In this document: positions 12,967-22,342 of the stretch, in pieces
Numbering within the stretch: the stretch's first letter is position 1
Layout of the letters: each line of letters begins with the position of its first letter
Assembly: GCF_024055665.1 (NCBI RefSeq)
Contig: NZ_JAMXMC010000017.1
Coordinates: 1-64,000 of the forward strand
From: Ideonella oryzae
GTDB taxonomy: Bacteria; Pseudomonadota; Gammaproteobacteria; Burkholderiales; Burkholderiaceae_C
DNA length: 64,000 bases
Direction: 5' to 3'
Notes under the pieces: model-generated
Database searches by the model: none
What the model saw: the letters and a program-made list of their open reading frames with translations, nothing else
What the model was told of the DNA's origin: nothing
Made by a program: the position numbers and the translations under genes

Positions 12967-14157
12967 ATGAACCCGCTGCTCGGCCGGCTGCACGCCTACC
13001 CCTTCGAACGCCTGCGCGCCCTCACGCGCGACATCACCCCCAACCCGGCCCTGCGGCCCATCAGCCTGGGCATTGGCGAACCCAAGCACCCGGCCCCGCC
13101 CTTGGTGGAAGAGGCCCTGTGCGCCCACCTGGCCGGCCTGTCCAGCTACCCCGCCACCGCCGGTGAGCCGGCCCTGCGCGAGGCGATTGCCGGCTGGGTG
13201 CAACGCCGCTATGGCGTGGCGCTGGACGCCGCCGCCCAGGTGCTGCCGGTCAATGGCTCGCGCGAGGCCCTGTTCTCGCTGGCCCAGACGGTGCTGGACC
13301 CGAGCGAGCGCGACGCGGTGGTCGTCTGCCCCAATCCGTTCTATCAAATCTACGAAGGTGCGGCCCTGCTGGGTGGCGCCAACACCGCCTTCGCCAACAG
13401 CGACCCGGCCCGCAACTTCGCCTGCGACTGGTCGCAGATCGACGAGGCCACCTGGGCCCGCACCCGCCTGGTCTTCGCCTGCTCGCCCGGCAACCCCACC
13501 GGCGCGGTGATGCCGCTGGAGGAATGGCAGCGCCTGTTCGAGCTGAGTGACCGGCATGGTTTCGTGATCGCCAGCGATGAGTGCTATTCGGAGATCTATT
13601 TCCGTTCTGAAGCCCCGCTGGGCGCCCTGCAGGCCGCCAAGGCACTGGGCCGCGACGATTTCCGCAACCTGGTGGTGCTCTCCAGCCTGTCCAAGCGCTC
13701 CAACGTGCCGGGCATGCGCTCGGGTTTCGTGGCCGGCGACACCCGCATCCTGAAAGCCTTTCTGCTCTACCGCACCTACCACGGCAGCGCGATGAGCAAG
13801 ACGGTGCAGATGGCCAGCATCGCGGCCTGGAACGACGAGGCGCATGTGGAGGCCAATCGGGCGCTCTACCGCCAAAAGTTCGAGCGCGTCACCCCCATGC
13901 TGGCCGAGGTGCTGGACGTGAAGCTGCCCGACGCCGGCTTCTACCTCTGGGCCGCCGTGCCCGGGGGCGACGACATTGCCTTCAGCCTGGGCTTGCTCGC
14001 TCAATACAATGTCGCCGTGCTGCCCGGCAGCCTGCTGGCCCGTGAGGCCCATGGCGTGAACCCCGGCGCCGGCCGCATCCGCATGGCCCTGGTGGCCGAA
14101 ATCGACGAGTGCATGGAAGCCGCCCAACGCATCGTCGCCTACACCCGCTCCCTCTGA
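12967..14157 (+). CDS. dapC: N-succinyldiaminopimelate aminotransferase DapC
   Basis: 396 residues, a fold-type I PLP aminotransferase. It converts N-succinyl-2-amino-6-ketopimelate to N-succinyl-LL-diaminopimelate in lysine and peptidoglycan synthesis. The start [19 protein letters not shown] is typical of proteobacterial DapC. The PLP lysine lies in [18 protein letters not shown] and the substrate region in [13 protein letters not shown]. It leads the plus-strand dap cluster with dapD following after 20 bases. No Shine-Dalgarno sequence precedes the ATG, and a GATAAT lies at 12953-12958, so the transcript could be nearly leaderless. Confidence 0.94.
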   Translation: MNPLLGRLHAYPFERLRALTRDITPNPALRPISLGIGEPKHPAPPLVEEALCAHLAGLSSYPATAGEPALREAIAGWVQRRYGVALDAAAQVLPVNGSREALFSLAQTVLDPSERDAVVVCPNPFYQIYEGAALLGGANTAFANSDPARNFACDWSQIDEATWARTRLVFACSPGNPTGAVMPLEEWQRLFELSDRHGFVIASDECYSEIYFRSEAPLGALQAAKALGRDDFRNLVVLSSLSKRSNVPGMRSGFVAGDTRILKAFLLYRTYHGSAMSKTVQMASIAAWNDEAHVEANRALYRQKFERVTPMLAEVLDVKLPDAGFYLWAAVPGGDDIAFSLGLLAQYNVAVLPGSLLAREAHGVNPGAGRIRMALVAEIDECMEAAQRIVAYTRSL

Positions 14158-14177
14158 CCTTCCCTCCCCGCCCTGTC

Positions 14178-15011
14178 ATGACGCAACAACTGCAGAACAC
14201 CATCGAAACCGCCTGGGACCAGCGCGCCGAACTGAGCACCACCCAGGCCCCGGCCGACGTGCGCGAGGCGGTGGCCCATGTGATCGCCGAACTCGACGCC
14301 GGCCGTCTGCGCGTGGCCGAGCGCCAGGCCGTGGGCCAATGGCAGGTCAACCAATGGATCAAGAAGGCGGTGCTGCTGTCCTTCCGCCTGAACGACAACC
14401 GCGTGATGCGCGCGGGCGAGCTGGCTTTCTTCGACAAGGTGGACACCAAGTTCGGCGCCATGGACGACGCCACCCTGGCTGCCACCGGCGTGCGCGTGGT
14501 GCCGCCGGCCATGGCCCGCCGCGGCAGCTTCGTGGCCAAGGGCGCCATCCTGATGCCCAGCTACGTGAACATCGGCGCCTACGTGGACGAAGGCACCATG
14601 GTGGACACCTGGGCCACCGTCGGCTCCTGCGCCCAGGTGGGCAAGAACGTGCACCTGTCGGGCGGCGTCGGCCTGGGCGGCGTGCTGGAACCCCTGCAGG
14701 CCAACCCGACCATCATCGAGGACAACTGCTTCATCGGCGCCCGCTCCGAGGTGGTCGAAGGCGTGATCGTCGAAGAGAACTCGGTGATCGGCATGGGCGT
14801 GTACATCGGCCAGAGCACCCCGCTGTTCAATCGCGAGACCGGCGAGATCAGCTACGGCCGCGTGCCCAGCGGCTCGGTGGTGGTCAGCGGCAACCTGCCC
14901 AAGACGACCGCCTCCGGCCAGGCCTACAGCATGTACGCGGCCATCATCGTCAAGCGCGTGGACGCCCAGACCCGCTCCAAGACCAGCATCAACGACCTGC
15001 TGCGCGGCTGA
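14178..15011 (+). CDS. dapD: Tetrahydrodipicolinate N-succinyltransferase DapD
   Basis: 277 residues, normal length. It succinylates tetrahydrodipicolinate using succinyl-CoA, the step before DapC. The N-terminal helical domain ([20 protein letters not shown]) is followed by the left-handed beta-helix of hexapeptide repeats ([40 protein letters not shown]) and the C-terminal [20 protein letters not shown]. The ATG at 14178 was chosen over an upstream in-frame one inside dapC because it gives the conserved start. Confidence 0.97.
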   Translation: MTQQLQNTIETAWDQRAELSTTQAPADVREAVAHVIAELDAGRLRVAERQAVGQWQVNQWIKKAVLLSFRLNDNRVMRAGELAFFDKVDTKFGAMDDATLAATGVRVVPPAMARRGSFVAKGAILMPSYVNIGAYVDEGTMVDTWATVGSCAQVGKNVHLSGGVGLGGVLEPLQANPTIIEDNCFIGARSEVVEGVIVEENSVIGMGVYIGQSTPLFNRETGEISYGRVPSGSVVVSGNLPKTTASGQAYSMYAAIIVKRVDAQTRSKTSINDLLRG

Positions 15012-15090
15012 CACGGCACGCTCACCAGCGGCCCCCTTCGCCCCTTTTTCCACCTATGCTGTCGGCTCCGACCTTTGGGAGATCTCGCGG

Positions 15091-16272
15091 ATGAACATGC
15101 AACGTGTCCTGCAGCTGATGGCGGAAAAGGGGGCGTCCGACCTCTACCTGTCGGCCAATGCCCCGGCGCTGCTGAAGATCAATGGGCAGCTGATGCCCAT
15201 CACCGACCATGTGCTGGCGCCCAGCATGCCCCGCACCCTGCTGGCCGAGGTGCTGACGACCGAGCAGCTCGAAGAGCTCGACCAGACCGGTGAACTGAAC
15301 ATCGGCATCGGCATCCCCAAGGTCGGCAGCTTCCGCCTCTCGGGCTTCAAGCAGCGCAACAGCATTGCCGCGGTGGTGCGTTGCGTGCCGGTCAAGATCC
15401 CCTCGATCGACACGCTGAACCTGCCGCCCATCCTGGCGCCGCTGTCGCTGGAAAAGCGCGGCCTGATCCTGATGGTGGGGGCCACCGGCACCGGCAAGAG
15501 CACCACCATGGCCGCCATGCTGGAGTGGCGCAACCAGAACGTCTCGGGCCACATCCTCACGATCGAAGACCCGATCGAGTTCCTGTTCAACAACAAGCGC
15601 TCGATCGTCAACCAGCGCGAGGTGGGGCGCGACACTGCGAGCATGCACATCGCGCTGAAGAACGCGCTGCGCCAGGCCCCGGACTGCATCATGATCGGCG
15701 AGATCCGCGACCGCGAAACGATGTCGCAGACGATCTCCTATGCCCTGTCGGGCCACCTGGTGCTGGCCACGCTGCACGCCAACAACAGCTACCACGCCTT
15801 GGGCCGGATCCTCTCCTTCTACACGCCAGAAGCCCGTCCCGCCCTGCTGGCCGACCTCTCGGCCGCCCTCAAGGCCATCGTCTCGCAGCGTCTGCTGCGC
15901 TCGATGAAGGGCGGCCGCATCCCGGCGGTGGAGGTGATGCAGAACTCCAAGCTGGTCTCCGAGATGATCGAGAAGGGCGATTTCGCCGGCGTCAAGGAAG
16001 CCATGGAGCGTTCGCTGGCCGAGGGCTCCCAGACCTTCGAGCAGGAGCTGGCCAAGATGATCAAGGACGGCCTGGTCTCGCGTGACGAGGCCCTGGCCCA
16101 GGCCGACTCGCCCACCAACCTGCTGTGGCGCCTGCAGAACGAGCAGGCCCCGGTCTCGCGGGTGACCCCGGCGCCGGCCGAACCCGACAGCCCCTCCTTC
16201 ACCGAGATCACGCTGGACGTCGTGCCCGAGACGGCCGCGCCGGCGCCTCTGGTCAGCGCCCGCACCCGCTGA
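15091..16272 (+). CDS. pilU: Type IV pilus retraction ATPase, PilU-like
   Basis: 393 residues. This secretion-type hexameric ATPase depolymerises type IV pili with PilT. Visible motifs are Walker [16 protein letters not shown], the Asp box [12 protein letters not shown], Walker [15 protein letters not shown], the His box [20 protein letters not shown], and a C-terminal helical part ending in an extended tail ([20 protein letters not shown]). The short N-terminus ([20 protein letters not shown]) and the PNHSYQ-like region favour PilU over PilT. It lies inside the dap cluster between dapD and dapE, 79 bases after dapD and 19 before dapE, away from other pilus genes. Confidence 0.9.
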   Translation: MNMQRVLQLMAEKGASDLYLSANAPALLKINGQLMPITDHVLAPSMPRTLLAEVLTTEQLEELDQTGELNIGIGIPKVGSFRLSGFKQRNSIAAVVRCVPVKIPSIDTLNLPPILAPLSLEKRGLILMVGATGTGKSTTMAAMLEWRNQNVSGHILTIEDPIEFLFNNKRSIVNQREVGRDTASMHIALKNALRQAPDCIMIGEIRDRETMSQTISYALSGHLVLATLHANNSYHALGRILSFYTPEARPALLADLSAALKAIVSQRLLRSMKGGRIPAVEVMQNSKLVSEMIEKGDFAGVKEAMERSLAEGSQTFEQELAKMIKDGLVSRDEALAQADSPTNLLWRLQNEQAPVSRVTPAPAEPDSPSFTEITLDVVPETAAPAPLVSARTR

Positions 16273-16291
16273 ACCTGTTCCTGCAGTCCTG

Positions 16292-17437
16292 ATGTCCGAT
16301 ACCCTGCGCCTGGTCGAAGACCTGATCGCCCGCCCTTCCGTCACCCCGGCCGACCATGGCTGCCAGGACCTGATCGCCCAGCGGCTTTCCGCCCATGGCT
16401 TTGTGACCGAGCACCTGCCCTTCGGCCCGGAGGACTTCCGCGTCCAGAACCTCTGGGCCGTGCACGACGGCCACCGCCCGGGCCCCACGGTGGTCTTTGC
16501 CGGCCACACCGACGTGGTGCCGCCCGGCCCGCTGGCCCTGTGGAACAGCGACCCCTTCGTGCCCAGCCACCGCGAGGGCAAGCTCTTCGGCCGCGGTGCG
16601 GCTGACATGAAGACCTCGGTGGCCGCCATGGTGGTGGCGGCCGAAGAGTTCGTCCGTTCCCATCCGGACCATGCCGGCCGCGTCGCCTTCCTGATCACCA
16701 GCGACGAGGAAGGCCCTTCGGTCGACGGCACGGTCAAGGTGGTGCAGGCCCTGCGCGAGCGCGGCGAGCGGCTGGACTGCTGCATCGTCGGCGAGCCCAC
16801 CTGCGTCGAGAAGCTCGGCGACATGATCAAGAACGGCCGCCGCGGCTCGCTGTCGGGCAAGCTCGTCGTCACCGGCGTGCAGGGCCATGTGGCCTACCCG
16901 CAGCTGGCGCGCAACCCGGTGCACGAGGCGGCGCCCGCGCTGGCCCAGCTGGCCGCCACCGAATGGGACGCGGGCAACGAATACTTCCCGCCCACCACCT
17001 GGCAGATCTCCAACATCCACGCCGGCACCGGCGCCACCAACGTGATTCCGGGCGAGCTGGTGGTCGATTTCAATTTCCGCTTCTCCACCGCCTCCACACC
17101 GGAAAGCCTGAAGGCCCGCGTGGCCCAGGTGCTGGACCGCCATCTGCTGCAGTGGCGCATCGACTGGACGCTCGGCGGCGAGCCTTTCCTGACCCCGGTG
17201 GGCAGCCTGGTCACGGCGCTGAGCGAGGCCATCCAGGCGGAGACCGGTGTGACGACCGAGCTCTCCACCACCGGCGGCACCTCCGACGGCCGCTTCATTG
17301 CCAAGCTGTGCGAACAGGTGGTGGAATTCGGTCCGGTGAACGCCACCATCCACAAGGTCAACGAGCATGTGGCCGTGGACAGCGTGGAGCCGCTGAAGAA
17401 CATCTACCGCCGCACCCTGGAAACCCTGCTGGCCTGA
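16292..17437 (+). CDS. dapE: Succinyl-diaminopimelate desuccinylase DapE
   Basis: 381 residues of the M20 metallopeptidase family. It removes succinate from N-succinyl-LL-diaminopimelate. Metal-binding motifs are visible: [13 protein letters not shown] with the first histidine, [15 protein letters not shown] with the bridging aspartate, [14 protein letters not shown] with the catalytic glutamate pair, and the C-terminal [17 protein letters not shown] histidine. The [12 protein letters not shown] substrate loop is intact. It is packed between pilU (19 bases) and prmB (3 bases), implying co-transcription. Confidence 0.97.
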   Translation: MSDTLRLVEDLIARPSVTPADHGCQDLIAQRLSAHGFVTEHLPFGPEDFRVQNLWAVHDGHRPGPTVVFAGHTDVVPPGPLALWNSDPFVPSHREGKLFGRGAADMKTSVAAMVVAAEEFVRSHPDHAGRVAFLITSDEEGPSVDGTVKVVQALRERGERLDCCIVGEPTCVEKLGDMIKNGRRGSLSGKLVVTGVQGHVAYPQLARNPVHEAAPALAQLAATEWDAGNEYFPPTTWQISNIHAGTGATNVIPGELVVDFNFRFSTASTPESLKARVAQVLDRHLLQWRIDWTLGGEPFLTPVGSLVTALSEAIQAETGVTTELSTTGGTSDGRFIAKLCEQVVEFGPVNATIHKVNEHVAVDSVEPLKNIYRRTLETLLA

Positions 17438-17440
17438 CCC

Positions 17441-18343
17441 ATGACTGTTCTGGAACTGATCGAGCGCAGCAGCGCCCGCCTCACCGAGGCGGGCGTTTCG
17501 TTTGGGCATGGCACCACCAACGCCTTCGACGAGGCGGCCTGGCTGGTGCTGTGGTCGCTGGACCTGCCGCTGGACGCGCTGGACGAAGTCGCCGAGCAAC
17601 CGGTGCCGCCCGACGAGGTGGCCAAGGCGCAGGATCTGATCGAGCGCCGCATCCACAGCCGCCAACCCGCCGCCTACCTGACCGGCGAAGCCTGGCTGCA
17701 GGGCGTGGCCTTCACGGTCGACCCGCGGGTCATCGTGCCGCGTTCGCTGATCGCCGAATGCCTGGCCGATGCCACCATCGACCCCTGGCTCAGCGAACAC
17801 ACCCGCGCCGTGCTGGACCTGTGCACCGGCAACGGCAGCCTGGCCGTGCTGGCCGCCATGGCCTGGCCCGAGGTGCAGGTCACCGGCGCCGACCTCTCCG
17901 ACGATGCGCTGGCCGTGGCCCGCATCAACATCGCGCGGCACGGCCTGGCCGACCGCATCCACCTGGCCCAGGGCGACGGCCTCCACGCCGTCACGGGCCA
18001 GACCTTCGACCTCATCCTCTGCAACCCGCCCTATGTGAACGCCGAAGCGATGGCGGCCCTGCCGCCGGAATACCGGGCCGAACCCCAGCTTGCCCTGTCC
18101 GGCAACGCCGCCGGCGGACACGACGGCATGGACTTCATCCGCCCGCTGCTGCAACAGGCCGCGGCGCACATGAACCCCGGCGCCGTGCTGGTGCTGGAGA
18201 TCGGCCATGAGCGCGACTTCTTCGAAGCCGCCTTCCCCCTCCTGGACGTCGTCTGGCTGCCCACCAGCGCCGGCGACGACCAGGTGCTGCTCGTCACCCG
18301 CGATGCGCTGACCGCGCCCGGCGCCCTGCCCGGCCCGGCCTGA
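17441..18343 (+). CDS. prmB: 50S ribosomal protein L3 glutamine methyltransferase PrmB
   Basis: 300 residues. It N5-methylates a glutamine of ribosomal protein L3 using S-adenosylmethionine, aiding ribosome assembly. The N-terminal helical part precedes a Rossmann methyltransferase core: VLDLCTGNGSLAVLAAMAWP (SAM loop) and the NPPY glutamine-methylase motif in LILCNPPYVNAEAMAALPPE. The following YRAEPQLALSGNAAGGHDGM is characteristic of PrmB rather than PrmC. It starts three bases after dapE. Confidence 0.95.
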   Translation: MTVLELIERSSARLTEAGVSFGHGTTNAFDEAAWLVLWSLDLPLDALDEVAEQPVPPDEVAKAQDLIERRIHSRQPAAYLTGEAWLQGVAFTVDPRVIVPRSLIAECLADATIDPWLSEHTRAVLDLCTGNGSLAVLAAMAWPEVQVTGADLSDDALAVARINIARHGLADRIHLAQGDGLHAVTGQTFDLILCNPPYVNAEAMAALPPEYRAEPQLALSGNAAGGHDGMDFIRPLLQQAAAHMNPGAVLVLEIGHERDFFEAAFPLLDVVWLPTSAGDDQVLLVTRDALTAPGALPGPA

Positions 18344-18379
18344 ACCCGCGGGGGACGTCGAACCGCATTCGGACGTTCC

Positions 18380-20407
18380 ATGATCACTCTTCGCAATGTG
18401 ACGCTGCGCCGCGGCGTCAAGGTGGTGCTCGACAGCGCCACCGTCACCCTCAACCCCGGCGAGAAGGTCGGCCTGGTCGGCCGCAACGGCGCCGGCAAGT
18501 CCAGCCTGTTCGCCATGCTGGCCGGCCGCCTGGGCGCCGACGCCGGCGACTTCGAGATCCCGCCCAAGTGGCGCCTGGGCGAGGTGGCCCAGCACATGCC
18601 CGAGGTGGACACCCCGGCCACCGACTTCGTGCTGCAGGGCGACCTGCCGCTGATGGAGGCCCAGGCCGCGCTGGATGCCGCCGAAGCCGCCGATGACGGC
18701 CACGCCATGGCCGAGGCCCACCTGGCCCTGGAAGAAGCCGGCGCCTTCGACGCCAAGGCCCGCGCCCAGACCCTGCTGCTGGGTCTGGGCTTCAAGCTCG
18801 ACCAGGTGATGGCACCGGTCAACAGCTTCTCCGGTGGCTGGCGCATGCGCCTGCAGCTGGCCCGCGCCCTGATGTGCCCCAGCGACCTGCTGCTGCTGGA
18901 CGAGCCCACCAACCACCTGGACCTGGACGCCCTGGTCTGGCTGGAAGGCTGGCTGCAGCGCTATGCCGGCACCCTGCTGGTCATCAGCCATGACCGCGAG
19001 TTCCTGGACGCCATCACCACCGTCACCCTGCACCTGGACGAGGCCAAGCTGACCCGCTACGGCGGCAACTACACCCGCTTCGAGGAAATGCGCGCCGAGC
19101 GCATGGAGCAACAGAGCGCGGCCTTCGCCAAGCAGCAGGACCGCATCGCCCACCTGCAGAAGTTCATCGACCGCTTCAAGGCCAAGGCCACCAAGGCCAA
19201 GCAGGCGCAGAGCCGGGTCAAGGCCCTGGCGCGGATGGAGAAACTGGCGCCGGTGCTCACCGCGGCCGACTTCAGCTTCGAGTTCCGCGAGCCGATCAGC
19301 CTGCCCAACCCGATGCTGGCCATGCGCGACGTCGTGTGTGGTTACGTCGGCGCCAATGAGGACGGCAGTGACAAGCCCATCGTCCACGACATCAGCCGCA
19401 CCGTGCTGGCGGGCCAGCGTATCGGCATCCTGGGCGCCAACGGCCAGGGCAAGTCCACCGTGGTCAAGACCATCGCCCGCGTCCACCCGGCGCTGGCCGG
19501 CACGCTGACCGAAGGCAAGGGCCTGGCCATCGGCTACTTCGCCCAGCAGGAGATGGACCTGCTGCACAGCGACGACAGCCCGCTGCAGCACATGGTGCGC
19601 CTGGCCAAGACCTGCGCCGCCCACCTGGGCGGCGAGGGGCGCGAGCAGGACCTGCGCAACTTCCTGGGCCAGTTCCGCTTCGAAGGCGACATGGTGCACC
19701 AGCCCATCGGCACACTCTCGGGTGGCGAGAAGGCGCGCCTGGTGCTGGCCAGTCTGGTCTGGCAGCGCCCCAACCTGCTGCTGCTGGACGAGCCGACCAA
19801 CCACCTGGACCTGCAGACCCGCGAGGCGCTGTCGATGGCGCTCAACGAGTTCGACGGCACGGTGATGCTGGTCAGCCATGACCGGGCCCTGCTGCGCGAG
19901 ACCTGCGACGAATTCTGGCTGGTGGCCGACGGCGAGCTCAAGCCCTTCGACGGCGACCTGGACGACTACCAGAAGTGGCTGCTGGAGCGCAGCCGCGAGG
20001 CCCAGCGCGCTGCCAGCGGCAAGGCCGCGTCCAGGGCCTCGGCACCGGCCAAGGCCTCCCCCTCTCCGGCCACCGCGCCCACGGCGGCCCCCGCACGCGC
20101 GTCCGCACCGGCCCCCGCCCCTCAGGGCCGGGAAGACCGCAAGGCCGCCGCCCAGGCCCGAGCCAAGCTGGCCGACCTGACCCGCCCGCTGCGCAACGAG
20201 CAGGCCCAGATCGACAAGCGGCTGGAGAAGCTGGGCGGCGAGAAGACCGAGGTCGAGGCCCTGCTGGCCACGCCGGGCCTGTCGGGCGAGCAGTTCGCCG
20301 AGCATGGCCGGCGCCTGGCCTATGTCCAGGCCGAGCTGGCCATGCTGGAAGAGCGCTGGCTGGCGCTGGGCGAGGAAATCGAGGCGCTCACCCGTCAGGC
20401 GGGCTGA
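18380..20407 (+). CDS. ABC-F family ATPase (YheS/Uup type)
   Basis: 675 residues with two ATP-binding domains and no membrane segments, the layout of ABC-F proteins, which act on ribosomes. First domain: Walker A GLVGRNGAGKSSLFAML, signature NSFSGGWRMRLQLARAL, Walker B DLLLLDEPTNHLDLDALVWL. The interdomain linker (KQQDRIAHLQKFIDRFKAKA) is the P-site tRNA interaction motif. Second domain: GILGANGQGKSTVVKTI, TLSGGEKARLVLASL, and LLLLDEPTNHLDLQTREAL. A long Ala/Pro/Lys linker (about 545-590) leads to a C-terminal coiled coil (LRNEQAQIDKRLEKLGGEKT). Start and order of motifs resemble YheS most. It ends 13 bases from the convergent tsdA stop. Confidence 0.93.
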   Translation: MITLRNVTLRRGVKVVLDSATVTLNPGEKVGLVGRNGAGKSSLFAMLAGRLGADAGDFEIPPKWRLGEVAQHMPEVDTPATDFVLQGDLPLMEAQAALDAAEAADDGHAMAEAHLALEEAGAFDAKARAQTLLLGLGFKLDQVMAPVNSFSGGWRMRLQLARALMCPSDLLLLDEPTNHLDLDALVWLEGWLQRYAGTLLVISHDREFLDAITTVTLHLDEAKLTRYGGNYTRFEEMRAERMEQQSAAFAKQQDRIAHLQKFIDRFKAKATKAKQAQSRVKALARMEKLAPVLTAADFSFEFREPISLPNPMLAMRDVVCGYVGANEDGSDKPIVHDISRTVLAGQRIGILGANGQGKSTVVKTIARVHPALAGTLTEGKGLAIGYFAQQEMDLLHSDDSPLQHMVRLAKTCAAHLGGEGREQDLRNFLGQFRFEGDMVHQPIGTLSGGEKARLVLASLVWQRPNLLLLDEPTNHLDLQTREALSMALNEFDGTVMLVSHDRALLRETCDEFWLVADGELKPFDGDLDDYQKWLLERSREAQRAASGKAASRASAPAKASPSPATAPTAAPARASAPAPAPQGREDRKAAAQARAKLADLTRPLRNEQAQIDKRLEKLGGEKTEVEALLATPGLSGEQFAEHGRRLAYVQAELAMLEERWLALGEEIEALTRQAG

Positions 20408-20420
20408 GCGCCCCCGGGGC

Positions 20421-21353
20421 TCACTTCACGCCCTGGCCCAGCAGCACACCGTCCACCACCACGCCGTAGAGGTTCACCCCGTCGCCCTCGTGGAACTTCT
20501 TGCGGGTGGCCTCGATGTCCTGGTTGACCAGGCGCGGGTCCTGCGGCCGCTCGTGCGCATTGACGAAGGCGGCCACGTCCCAGGCCTCCTGGTCGCTCAG
20601 CGTCTCGCCCTTGCCCAGCGGCATGTTGTGCTGGATGAAGCCGGCCGCCGTGTTGATGCGGTGCATGCCGGCGCCCCAGTTGTAGGAATCCTTCCCCCAC
20701 AGCGGCGGGAAGACCTGGGTGGCCCCGACCTTCTTGCCCTCGCCGTTGGCGCCGTGGCAGAGGGCGCATTGGGCGCTGTAGACCTTCGCCCCGCGGGCGA
20801 TGTCGTAGCCACCCTTGGGCGGCATCGGCTCGTCAAAGCCGCGGCCCGGCAGGGCCTGCCCCACCGGTGCGCCGGTGGACAGCCAATAGGCATAGGCGGT
20901 CAGCGCGCTCAGCACCTCGCTGTCGGCCGCCGGCGCCTTGCCGTTCATGCTGAACTGGAAGCAGCCCTGCATGCGCTCGGCGAAGCTGTTGACCTTGTCG
21001 TTCTTCTTCCGGTAGGCCGGGTACATGGTGTAGGCCGCCCACAACGGGGCCGAGTTGGCCTTGCGGCCGCGGTCCAGGTGGCAGTTCACGCAGGCCAGCT
21101 CATTGCCCACGTATTGCGGCGCCAGGGCCCGGGTGTTCAGGAACAGGGCCTGGCCCTGGCGCACCAGCGCGCCAAAGGCGTTGTTGGGCAGACTGCTCTC
21201 GGCCGGTGGCTGGAACCAGGGGCTGCTGGCGGCCTTGGCCGGGGCCTTGGGCAGCTGGGTCTGGTCGTCGGTGCGCGGGCTGGCGGCCTGGGCGCCCAGG
21301 CTGGCCAGCAGGGACGCGGCCAGGGCGAATGAAAAGGCGGAGGAGGTCTTCAT
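20421..21353 (-). CDS. tsdA: Thiosulfate dehydrogenase TsdA (di-haem cytochrome c)
   Basis: 310 residues with a signal peptide (MKTSSAFSFALAASLLASLG, cleavage near AQA-AS). There are two c-haem sites: CVNCH in GNELACVNCHLDRGRKANSA and CALCH in AQCALCHGANGEG. The segment APLWAAYTMYPAYRKKNDKV and the later MQGCFQFSMNG match the TsdA family as I know it. The cysteine in MQGCF is a candidate axial ligand of the catalytic haem, and the Met of HNMPLGKG could ligate the second haem; both are inferences. TsdA oxidises two thiosulfates to tetrathionate in the periplasm, or runs in reverse. It lies 31 bases downstream of tsdB. The start at 21353 precedes the signal peptide; an in-frame ATG seven codons upstream is less suitable. 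Confidence 0.86.
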   Translation of the reverse strand: MKTSSAFSFALAASLLASLGAQAASPRTDDQTQLPKAPAKAASSPWFQPPAESSLPNNAFGALVRQGQALFLNTRALAPQYVGNELACVNCHLDRGRKANSAPLWAAYTMYPAYRKKNDKVNSFAERMQGCFQFSMNGKAPAADSEVLSALTAYAYWLSTGAPVGQALPGRGFDEPMPPKGGYDIARGAKVYSAQCALCHGANGEGKKVGATQVFPPLWGKDSYNWGAGMHRINTAAGFIQHNMPLGKGETLSDQEAWDVAAFVNAHERPQDPRLVNQDIEATRKKFHEGDGVNLYGVVVDGVLLGQGVK

Positions 21354-21384
21354 GGCGTCGGGTGTCCGGGTCAAGCAGGCGCCG

Positions 21385-22125
21385 TCAGCGCAGCCGGTGC
21401 TGGGTGTCGTCGAAAGGCTCGCTGGAATCGCCCAGGCTGCCGAAGTACTCGGCCACGGCCTTCATCTCGGTGGGGGTGAGGCTGGCGGCGATGTGCTGCA
21501 TCAGCCCGTTCGGGTCGTTCTGCCGGCTGGGCGGCACGGCGGCCACGGCCTTGGTCTTGCCGTGGGCCGCCACGGCCGGCACGCCACGCCAGGCCTTGAG
21601 CTGGTTCTCGATGTAGGCCACGCCCTGCCCGGCCAGCGGTGGAAAGGACGGATCCACGCCCACGCCACTGGGGCCATGGCACAGCGTGCACTCGGGGATG
21701 CTGCGGTCCCAGGCGCCACGCAGGGCGATCCAGGCACCGCTGCCTTCGGGCGGCACGCCCACCGGTTGCGGGGCCACGTTCACCCGCGGGCGGGCCGCGT
21801 AGGCGCTGGCCACGGCGTCGATCTCCTCCTCGGTCAGCGCGGTGGCGATGGGCTGCATCACCCCGTTCTGGCGCCGGCCGGCCTTGAAGTCGTGCAGCTG
21901 CTTGCGGATGTAGTCGGCCGGCAGGCCGGCCAGGCGGGGAAAGCCGGCCGCGGCCATGCCCTTGCCGTCCGGTGCGTGGCAGCTGATGCAGGGCATGGCC
22001 ACCGGGTTGGCGCCGCCCTTCTGCATGAGGGTTTCGCCATCGGTGGCGGCCTGGCTGGCCAGGCACGTCAGCAGGAGCAGGCCGGCCAGCGGCCACGCCC
22101 GGGCGCGCGGGGTCGGAAGATGCAT
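21385..22125 (-). CDS. tsdB: Di-haem cytochrome c TsdB, electron acceptor of TsdA
   Basis: 246 residues with a signal peptide (PLAGLLLLTCLASQAATDGE). Two cytochrome c4-like halves each carry one haem site: CISCHAPDGKG and CTLCHGPSGVG. Each half ends in a similar helix with a ligand methionine region (GVMQPIATALTEEEIDAV; GLMQHIAASLTPTEMKAV). This twin-domain cytochrome directly upstream of tsdA matches the tsdB-tsdA arrangement known in thiosulfate-oxidising bacteria, where TsdB passes electrons from TsdA toward the respiratory chain. Confidence 0.84.
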   Translation of the reverse strand: MHLPTPRARAWPLAGLLLLTCLASQAATDGETLMQKGGANPVAMPCISCHAPDGKGMAAAGFPRLAGLPADYIRKQLHDFKAGRRQNGVMQPIATALTEEEIDAVASAYAARPRVNVAPQPVGVPPEGSGAWIALRGAWDRSIPECTLCHGPSGVGVDPSFPPLAGQGVAYIENQLKAWRGVPAVAAHGKTKAVAAVPPSRQNDPNGLMQHIAASLTPTEMKAVAEYFGSLGDSSEPFDDTQHRLR

Positions 22126-22342
22126 GGGAAGTCCTTGGGAGGGGTCACGAGGCCGCCCAGGCGGCCATCCAGCATGCTATCGAGCCCCCTTTCGAGCGCC
22201 GACCCGGGCTTTTCCGTGAGGGATTCCTGAGGAGGTAGACCGGAACCGCCGGCCGAGATGCCCGGGCTTGTCGCCGCATTTCCGGCCACCAGCCCCTGGA
22301 GCACCTCCTTAGCATCGGGACACGACTCTTCATGCACCCGAC
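22126..22342. other. Divergent promoter region tsdB / glycosyltransferase-T1SS operon
   Basis: This gap of 217 bases separates the leftward tsdBA genes from the rightward OGT-T1SS run and must carry at least one promoter for each. No confident -35/-10 pair, operator palindrome or riboswitch could be picked out by eye. Confidence 0.4.

Noticed and set aside
16253-20305. Minus-strand open frame of 1,350 codons across pilU, dapE, prmB and the ABC-F gene
   Set aside because: It is antisense to four well-recognised genes; its length reflects GC-rich codon bias that removes stops in the opposite frame.
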